Below, piece by piece: positions 5,780 to 11,766 of a stretch of 11,766 bases of DNA. The stretch is from Lachnospiraceae bacterium (GTDB lineage Bacteria; Bacillota; Clostridia; Lachnospirales; Lachnospiraceae). A program made the translations under genes and the position numbers. The stretch spans positions 1 to 11,766 of the forward strand of contig CAAEHZ010000015.1 in the NCBI GenBank assembly GCA_900755865.1, in the 5' to 3' direction. Position 1 is the stretch's first letter; each line of letters starts with the position of its first letter. The notes beneath the pieces were generated by a model that ran no database searches, was not told the DNA's origin, and worked only from the letters and a program-made list of their open reading frames with translations.

Positions 5780-5817
5780 AAAAATACGCGGAACACGGCA
5801 TTTCCACCATGTTCCGC
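5780..5817 (-). terminator. Rho-independent terminator of the MMPL-GLUG operon
   Basis: On the minus strand GCGGAACATGG (5817-5807) pairs with CCGTGTTCCGC (5798-5788), an 11-bp stem with one G-U wobble and an 8-nt loop. It is followed after GTA by TTTTT (5784-5780). It begins 7 bp after the GLUG gene's stop codon. Confidence 0.88.
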
Positions 5818-5824
5818 TTATCAA

Positions 5825-8800
5825 TTAAGTATGTTCTCCAGCCTCTTTCTGCTCTTCCACCTTCTCCTGCTGCCCTGCCTCTTTCCGCTTCTTCCTTCTC
5901 TTCACCGCTTTCTTTCCGAGAAGGATAATCAGCAGCAGAACCGCGGCTCCGCCTGCAGCGCACAGGATAATTATTTTCATATGGCTGCCCTCTGCCTGAA
6001 CCACCCGGAGGCTGCCGGGAACATCCATGGTAAACTGGCGGTAGCTTCCGATTACTGTGGATTCCACCTCCTGCCAGTTTCCGTCTGTTTCGACCTGTAC
6101 CACCGCATTGTCCACATCCTCACAGAGAACTCGCAAAATCACCTGTCCTGTGTACTCCTGCTTCGTTTCTTCCATGGAATTTGTCAGAGATACCTGATAA
6201 CTCTCTCCATTCACGCTCAGATACAGCTTTGCTCCGGGATAAAATTCTCCCTCTGCCATGACAAGCGGTCTATTATCCTCCGAGGTTTCCTTAGATGCAA
6301 TGGATGCTGTCCAATCCTGATATTCTGCTTCCAGCACCTTGTTTCCGGTAATGAAATCAAAGTTGAAATCAGGCCACACGCCGTAACAGCCTTCCTTCTC
6401 CGGTACTGCCGGAATCTGCTCTGCGCTCAGCGCATCCCCATAGGCGCACTGGTAGGACGCAACCTCTTTTCCATCTGCCATAAAGGTAACGGTAAACCGG
6501 GAAAATGCCTCCGGCACCTCTTCTCTGCTGCAAAATTCCTCATAGCTTAGCGGAGTTGCACCGCCCTCATAGCCAATGCCGTCTATACCGCCGACATCGC
6601 CTGCCACATAATAGTTTCCATACAGAGTGCCCTCATCACTCACAGTTCCCGCAATGCTTCCCTGTCCTTCCCCGGAAAGCTCCAAATCATTATAGGCATA
6701 GCTGTAAAAGATATCACAGCCCTCTCCGGCAATCCCACCGATATTATTCTTGCCGGTAATTTTGCCCATACTGTAACAGCTCCGTATTGCATAGCTTGCA
6801 GAACCGGCAATTCCGCCGACCTGGCTGCCTCCGGTGCTTTCGATATCGCCGTAGGATTCACAGGAAATGATGGCACCGTATTCCGCCTTTCCCACGATTC
6901 CGCCCACATAGTCCTTTTTGCCGGTAACTGCTCCCAGATTCCTGCTGTCCCGGACAACCGCCTTGATGGTCTGCTCCACATTAAAGCTTTCCGCTCCGGT
7001 CAACGTAATGTCGTCCTCCGGGTCGAAATCGTACTCTGTGGCAATCTGCCCCACAATTCCGCCCACATTGGTATCCGCTTCCACAATTCCCTTATTGATA
7101 CAAAGGGTTACTTTTCCCTTCTGGAAGCTGGAGGTGTCATATTTTGCCTCTGCATCTTCGTCCTTTTCCTCTGAATCTCCGGGATTTATCTCTCCCCTGC
7201 TTGCCGATTCATCAGAAGTATCCTCCACCGAAATGCCTTCATACCGGAACAAATCATCCCGGATTTCACCGACAAGACTGCGCAGAACCCTCGCCTGCTC
7301 CATAATCTCATCCATATGCGCACTGGTATTATCCGTTCCTGCCTCCAGCACATCCCCAAGCTGACTCAACTGGTCAAATGCATTTTTCAGACTGTTATTC
7401 AGCAGACTTAAGTTGTCCTGAATCCCTCCTGTCCGGTCAGTGGAAGCATTCGTCATATTGTCCAGATGGTTTGCGGTGCTTTCCCCGAACTTTTTCAGGG
7501 CGGCTTTATAGCTTTCCGTATCGTCCGGCACCGTAATGGTAATATCCCCTCCGGTAACAGTTCCCCAGATATCATTGCCGCTCACAGTAATATCATGGGA
7601 ATTACCGTTGTTTTTATCCTCATCACTCTGCCTGTTTAAATCATCCTGCAGCGTTTTCAAATCACTGCTGATACCGTTCAGCTCCTGATTATAAATGTAC
7701 CAGAGGTCTGTTGCCGTACTGCTTAAAGCATTTCCGGCACTGTTTGCATTTTTTAAATTGCTGCTGATATTTTTCACAATGGCAGATGCCTGTTTGCTGT
7801 ACCCGCTGAAATCTCTCTGGGTGGCATCCAGCATATCCAGAAATTTATCCGTTTCCCTGTCCAGCTCCTGCAGCTTGTCACTCAAATACTGAATCTCCAG
7901 AAACGGCTCCATCTGTCCTACAATACCGCCCACATCCTTTCTTCCCTGAATGTGTCCGGTATTGGTACAATTCTGCACATAACCCTGATGCAGTCTGCCC
8001 ACAATTCCTCCGGTATTGTAGCCCACATGCTGATACCCTACGGCGCCGGAATTGGAGCAATAATAAATTTTTCCCTGGGAAATTCCCGCAATTCCTCCGG
8101 TATCCGTATGCGCTGCCACATTGGAAGTACTGTTTATCTGCTCCAGATTTTCCACAGTAATGTCATCCAAATCATAGGTAACTTCCGCACTGTAGGTATT
8201 GATTCTGCCGCTGTTGCTGCAATTATTCAAAACGCCGTAATTTCTGCCCGTGATTCCTCCGGCGGAATGGTTTCCTACCACACTTGCCTTTGACTCGCAG
8301 CGTCTGATTTCCCCGGTTTCCTCATTTACACCGGCAATTCCGCCGACCTGATTATCTCCGACAACACTTCCCTCGAATTTGCAGTTTTCAATTCTTCCAT
8401 AATTCACACCGGCAATTCCGCCAACCGCTTCCTGACTGCCGGAGGGAGCAATTTCCCCTTCCACAGTCAGATTCCTGATTTTTGCCCCTTCCTGCACATA
8501 GCGGAACAGCCCTACCGCAGAACCATTCCCCTTCAACTGCAACTGACTGATGCAGTGACCGTCTCCGTCAAAAATACCCGCAAAGGTAGGAATACTGACT
8601 TCTCCGTCCCCGTTCAGTACAATATCCTGCTGCAAAACTACCTTTTTATCTCTGGACCAGCTATCCAGACTGCAATCCTCCGCCAGCTTCCGCAGCTCGC
8701 TTTCCGTGCTGATTTCTATAACAGTATAGTCCGCTTCCTTCTGTGAAGCAGAAGTGCTTCCCGCCTTGTACTGCTCATAGGTAAAGATTTCCGCCGCCTG

Positions 8801-8869
8801 TACATTCACAGGTGTCTGTATTATAAGTGCCAGTCCCAGCAGGAAACATAACATTTTCTTATTTCTCAT
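5825..8869 (-). CDS. Secreted membrane-anchored GLUG-repeat protein with helical insertion
   Basis: This 1014-residue protein has a signal peptide (about 1-25, cleavage near NVQA-A). Two blocks of GLUG repeats follow, each marked by GGI(A/V)G or GGITG. Block one has six at about 150, 177, 204, 258, 287 and 314; block two has four at about 603, 656, 684 and 711. GLUG repeats build an extended beta-solenoid found in adhesins and surface proteases. Between the blocks lies a mostly helical, heptad-like region (about 325-550, e.g. LQELDRETDKFLDMLDATQR). Residues 792-850 look like a Listeria-Bacteroides (Flg_new/InlB B-type) repeat (VTFMADGKEVASYQCAYGD). A membrane helix at 963-984 and a Lys/Arg-rich then Glu-rich tail end the protein, so it is type I and stays at the membrane, without LPXTG. 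The ATG at 8869 has GAGGGG 7 nt upstream and overlaps the MMPL gene by 11 bp. No catalytic residues are recognised; a partner or periplasm-like accessory of the transporter is inferred from context. Confidence 0.9.
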   Translation of the reverse strand: MRNKKMLCFLLGLALIIQTPVNVQAAEIFTYEQYKAGSTSASQKEADYTVIEISTESELRKLAEDCSLDSWSRDKKVVLQQDIVLNGDGEVSIPTFAGIFDGDGHCISQLQLKGNGSAVGLFRYVQEGAKIRNLTVEGEIAPSGSQEAVGGIAGVNYGRIENCKFEGSVVGDNQVGGIAGVNEETGEIRRCESKASVVGNHSAGGITGRNYGVLNNCSNSGRINTYSAEVTYDLDDITVENLEQINSTSNVAAHTDTGGIAGISQGKIYYCSNSGAVGYQHVGYNTGGIVGRLHQGYVQNCTNTGHIQGRKDVGGIVGQMEPFLEIQYLSDKLQELDRETDKFLDMLDATQRDFSGYSKQASAIVKNISSNLKNANSAGNALSSTATDLWYIYNQELNGISSDLKTLQDDLNRQSDEDKNNGNSHDITVSGNDIWGTVTGGDITITVPDDTESYKAALKKFGESTANHLDNMTNASTDRTGGIQDNLSLLNNSLKNAFDQLSQLGDVLEAGTDNTSAHMDEIMEQARVLRSLVGEIRDDLFRYEGISVEDTSDESASRGEINPGDSEEKDEDAEAKYDTSSFQKGKVTLCINKGIVEADTNVGGIVGQIATEYDFDPEDDITLTGAESFNVEQTIKAVVRDSRNLGAVTGKKDYVGGIVGKAEYGAIISCESYGDIESTGGSQVGGIAGSASYAIRSCYSMGKITGKNNIGGIAGEGCDIFYSYAYNDLELSGEGQGSIAGTVSDEGTLYGNYYVAGDVGGIDGIGYEGGATPLSYEEFCSREEVPEAFSRFTVTFMADGKEVASYQCAYGDALSAEQIPAVPEKEGCYGVWPDFNFDFITGNKVLEAEYQDWTASIASKETSEDNRPLVMAEGEFYPGAKLYLSVNGESYQVSLTNSMEETKQEYTGQVILRVLCEDVDNAVVQVETDGNWQEVESTVIGSYRQFTMDVPGSLRVVQAEGSHMKIIILCAAGGAAVLLLIILLGKKAVKRRKKRKEAGQQEKVEEQKEAGEHT

Positions 8870-11510
8870 CTTCTGTCCCCTCGCTTTCTTTCTCCGGCTC
8901 TTCTTTTGCTTCGTTTTTCTTTGCTCCGCTCTCTTCCTGTCCTTCCGGCTTTCTTTCCGCTCCGCTCTTCTCCTGCTCTTCCGGCTCCTTCTGCTCTATC
9001 TGCTTTCCTTCCGGAATTTCCCTGGACTCCAGCTCCGGCATATCCTCCGTTTCTCCGCTGTCATCCTGCTCCGTTTTCAGAGTGTCCTTCGGGCGAATCA
9101 CAGCCCCCATCTCGCCGTCAATAATACCCACAAAATCTCCATCCAGCACAGCGTTGACATATCCCTTGATATGACCGTTCATCAAAATCCTTCCCTTTGC
9201 AGGCAAAGGTTTTGCCAAATCCCGTTTCAGGGTAAAGGCAGTCTTTTGAATAATGATATCTCCCAGAAGCAGTGTCTGAGGCAGTGCAAGGAGTACCAGC
9301 AAAATAGAGGTCAGCGTACCACGCCCCAGCGCCAGCCCAATCGCTGCCACCGCCGCATTGGAGGATACATTACTGATAATGAATCCCGCGGACACCAGCA
9401 TGGAACCACTGGTGACAATGGTGGGAAATGCCTGATTCAGTGCTTCAATCGCCGCCTGCCTGATAGGCATATAGGTCTTTAAATCCATGTACCGGCTGGT
9501 AATGACAATCGCATAGTCGATGGTTGCGCCCATCTGAATCGCAGATACCACCAGATATCCCAGGAAATACACCGGTTCATTCAGCAGATACGGCAGGGAG
9601 AAGTTCATCCAGATACTTCCCTGAATCGTCACAACCAGCAGCACCGGCAGACCTGCCGACTGGAAGGTAAACAGCAGGATAATCATAACAAACAACGCCG
9701 TCAACACGGTAATCAGCGTATTATCTGTTGCAAAGGATGCTCCCAAATCCTTATCACTGGTGGAATTACCTACCAGCAGAATGTCCTCCACATTATAAAA
9801 TTTTGATACAATGTTCCGGATTTCCTCCAAAGCCGCTGTTGTCTGCGCTCCCTCATAGGGCACATTCAGTTCCAGTACAAAACGGGTATTGTCCTCCCCA
9901 AGAAGCTGATTTTTTGCAATGCTGATTTGGGAATAGGCATCCGATAAGGTTTCCTCCAAATCATCATCCAGCGTAATGTTTCCGCTCTCCTTCTGGTCGT
10001 AAATAAACAGGAACATATCAATAAATGGAACCTCATAATCCGTCACCCCGCTCACCAGTGCCCCGTAATCACTCTGGTCCAGAGCGTAGGCAGAATACAG
10101 AAGTTCTGCCACCTCTACATCCAAGTCAATCAGCTCCGCAAACTGCCTCGGCGTCAGCGTTTCCGTCAGCATATAGCCGTCCATCGCCTCAATGTTTGCA
10201 AGTCCCATACAGGAATCCACCACATCCAGCTTTTCCAGTGCCTTCAATGCCTGAGCTTCCTTCTCATAATCTCCGTTCGGCACAATGACCGCCAACTGGT
10301 TCACCTCGCCAAACTCTCTGTTTACCATGCTGACGGAAAACTTATTGTCGCTCATGCTGCTTGCTTCCAGCGTATTGACATCATAAACATAGTTTGCCTT
10401 ATTGGACAGGAAAAACGCAGCGACAACACCCACAAGAAGAATCGGCGGCACAATATATCTTGTTGCCACACAGAACTTGCCCACTGCCGTAATCTTCGGC
10501 ACAAAGCTCTTGTGATGGGTATTGTCAATCGCCTTGGAAAATGTCAAAAGCAGACCCGGCATCAGGAAGAACACGGCAACCATACTGAAAATAATAGACT
10601 TTGCCAGAATAATACCCATGTCATACCCAATCCGAAACTGCATGAACATCATTGCCACCATACCGGAAATGGTCGTCAGGGAACTGGAAGAAATCTCGGG
10701 AATTGCCTTGCTCAGGGCTGCAATGACCGCATCCCTGGCATCCTTATCCTCATGCTCCTCCATGAAACGATGCGCCAGAATAATCGCATAGTCCACCGCC
10801 AGACCAAGCTGTAACACAACCGCGATGGAATTGGTAACAAAGCTGATGGTTCCGAACCAGTAGTTTGTTCCCTTATTTAAAATGGCCGCTACAATAAAGG
10901 TTGTCAGGTAAACCGGAATTTCCGCATAAGTCGTGGAAGTAAACAGAAGCACCGCAACGATAACCACTGCTGCCAGCAGAAGAATCACAATCATATCGTT
11001 GTTCAAATCGTCCGCGTCCCGCTCCTCCTGTCCGATATCGGAAGAATAATAGACGTCATAACCGGAAAGGGCATCCAGAACCTCATTCAAATGCTCCTGG
11101 GTGGATTCCACATCCGCTTCGTCGTCAAAGGTTACAGAAAGCAGCGCCTCCATATCGTGATAATGGTCTTTGGTGTCATCAAAATCCAGCATGCTGACAC
11201 CGTCCATCTCCTCTATGCTGTCTGCCAGCTTCTGCGCCTCATCAAAGGTAACATTGCAGACCAGAATCCGGGCGGTTCCGTAAGTGATAAACTCCTCGTC
11301 CATCAAATCCAGTCCCCGTCTGGTTTCCGTTGTATCAGGAAGATATGTTGTCAAATCATTGTTGACCTTTACCTTATTCATGGACAGCACGCAGAACACG
11401 CACAGCACAATAAATATCAGGTAAAAACCTTTCCTCTTGTCTACAATCAGCGTAGCCAGCTTTATCATAAAGGAATTTTCCTTTTTCCCCTTTTCCGTAC
11501 TCTCTGCCAT
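8859..11510 (-). CDS. MMPL/RND-family membrane transporter
   Basis: This 883-residue MMPL protein has the expected duplicated layout: TM1 (about 29-44), an extracytoplasmic domain (45-170), TM2-6 (about 172-326), TM7 (about 352-368), a second extracytoplasmic domain (370-590) and TM8-12 (about 597-755). Both proton-relay Asp-Tyr pairs are present: LAVDYAI (D240-Y241) in TM4 and ATIDYAI (D665-Y666) in TM10. The family exports lipids, glycolipids or drugs using proton motive force. After the last helix comes a short Gly-rich stretch (MNGHIKGYVNAVLDGDFVGI), then a Glu/Lys/Pro-rich cytoplasmic tail (about 810-883). The frame reaches a GTG at 11522, but the ATG at 11510 has GAGG 6 nt upstream and is preferred. 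It heads an operon with the GLUG protein. Substrate unknown. A TetR-type regulator often sits beside such genes, but any would be outside the window. Confidence 0.94.
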   Translation of the reverse strand: MAESTEKGKKENSFMIKLATLIVDKRKGFYLIFIVLCVFCVLSMNKVKVNNDLTTYLPDTTETRRGLDLMDEEFITYGTARILVCNVTFDEAQKLADSIEEMDGVSMLDFDDTKDHYHDMEALLSVTFDDEADVESTQEHLNEVLDALSGYDVYYSSDIGQEERDADDLNNDMIVILLLAAVVIVAVLLFTSTTYAEIPVYLTTFIVAAILNKGTNYWFGTISFVTNSIAVVLQLGLAVDYAIILAHRFMEEHEDKDARDAVIAALSKAIPEISSSSLTTISGMVAMMFMQFRIGYDMGIILAKSIIFSMVAVFFLMPGLLLTFSKAIDNTHHKSFVPKITAVGKFCVATRYIVPPILLVGVVAAFFLSNKANYVYDVNTLEASSMSDNKFSVSMVNREFGEVNQLAVIVPNGDYEKEAQALKALEKLDVVDSCMGLANIEAMDGYMLTETLTPRQFAELIDLDVEVAELLYSAYALDQSDYGALVSGVTDYEVPFIDMFLFIYDQKESGNITLDDDLEETLSDAYSQISIAKNQLLGEDNTRFVLELNVPYEGAQTTAALEEIRNIVSKFYNVEDILLVGNSTSDKDLGASFATDNTLITVLTALFVMIILLFTFQSAGLPVLLVVTIQGSIWMNFSLPYLLNEPVYFLGYLVVSAIQMGATIDYAIVITSRYMDLKTYMPIRQAAIEALNQAFPTIVTSGSMLVSAGFIISNVSSNAAVAAIGLALGRGTLTSILLVLLALPQTLLLGDIIIQKTAFTLKRDLAKPLPAKGRILMNGHIKGYVNAVLDGDFVGIIDGEMGAVIRPKDTLKTEQDDSGETEDMPELESREIPEGKQIEQKEPEEQEKSGAERKPEGQEESGAKKNEAKEEPEKESEGTEDEK

Positions 11511-11583
11511 AATATTCCTCACTCCTGCGTATTTCCAAAATTCCGGCGTTTCCTATTTTGATATTGCCTCTCAAAAATATAAT

Positions 11584-11753
11584 GATATCAGGGTCAAAAG
11601 GTCTGAACTCACATGAGCTTGCTCATAAGTGGGTGAAAGACCTTGGGATCCGCAAAACATGAGGAAGCAGCGATTTACGCAGTAAATCAGCGGATTCCGA
11701 ATGTTTTAGAATTACAGGAGCTGCTTTGGCAGCGAAGTAATTCGTAGATATCA
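11584..11753. repeat. Three-stem-loop structured element upstream of MMPL gene
   Basis: Three consecutive inverted repeats fill this stretch. Hairpin 1: AAGGTCT (11598-11604) / AGACCTT (11638-11644), with inner ACTCAC/GTGGGT and ATGAG-CTTG-CTCAT (11613-11625). Hairpin 2: AAAACAT (11654-11660) / ATGTTTT (11701-11707), enclosing GATTTAC/GTAAATC (11672-11688). Hairpin 3: GAATTAC (11709-11715) / GTAATTC (11737-11743), enclosing GCTGC/GCAGC. GATATCA occurs at both borders (11584 and 11747). No coding frame is convincing. It may be a dispersed MITE-like element, an untranslated leader or a small RNA; strand is not decided. It may continue past the window end. Confidence 0.6.
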
Positions 11754-11766
11754 AATGAGGGGCAAA

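Noticed and set aside
5669..6550. A 293-codon plus-strand open frame opposite the GLUG gene
   Set aside because: It is antisense to the GLUG protein's C-terminal part, has no ribosome site and a low-complexity Leu/His/Cys-rich translation typical of a shadow.
11511..11522. GTG start for the MMPL gene at 11522
   Set aside because: The ATG at 11510 is preceded by GAGG at 6 nt; the GTG overlaps this ribosome site.
11556..11576. TTTTGA/TCAAAA inverted repeat upstream of the MMPL gene as an operator
   Set aside because: Only 6 bp arms of AT-rich sequence, common by chance, and no regulator gene in the window to link it to.

Overview
The window looks like a chromosomal segment of a low-to-mid GC Gram-positive bacterium of class Clostridia, most likely a gut Lachnospiraceae (Blautia/Dorea/Roseburia-like). 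This rests on purine-rich AGGAGG-type ribosome binding sites, an SP-II lipoprotein, an MMPL exporter paired with a GLUG-repeat surface protein, and XRE regulators of the MILADK... type. The genus is inference. Every gene I can support lies on the minus strand, so transcription runs from high to low coordinates.

Region by region, in transcription order. (1) 11766-11511: a leader with three strong consecutive stem-loops (11584-11753), bracketed by two GATATCA heptamers. (2) 11510-5825: a two-gene operon. An MMPL/RND-type membrane transporter overlaps by 11 bp a 1014-residue secreted, membrane-anchored GLUG-repeat protein with a long helical insertion. It closes with a clear rho-independent terminator (5780-5817). 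(3) 5778-4991: a well-formed sigma-A promoter drives an MNT nucleotidyltransferase and an overlapping HEPN gene. The HEPN frame is broken twice, so the toxin-like partner of this toxin-antitoxin pair appears dead, unless these are sequencing errors. (4) 4961-3714: a repeat-rich stretch. Two nearly identical structured leaders (copies A and B) and a diverged third (copy C) surround a lipoprotein gene that carries an alternating 8/12-residue tandem repeat. (5) 3713-1736: a membrane-anchored protein with two Asp-box motifs, then a Nudix hydrolase. (6) 1673-570: an antitoxin-type XRE regulator without an adjacent toxin, then a YoaP-like GNAT acetyltransferase. Both are preceded by the same two short motifs. 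(7) 447-1: the start of another XRE regulator with a membrane-embedded C-terminus, cut by the window edge.

The MMPL and GLUG products probably work together at the cell envelope: the transporter moves a lipid or other hydrophobic substrate, or remodels the envelope, with the anchored surface protein as partner. The MNT/HEPN and XRE genes are accessory, defence or toxin-antitoxin type. The most unusual material is non-coding: the lipoprotein-associated structured leader repeat, with paired base changes between copies, and the three-hairpin element upstream of the MMPL operon.
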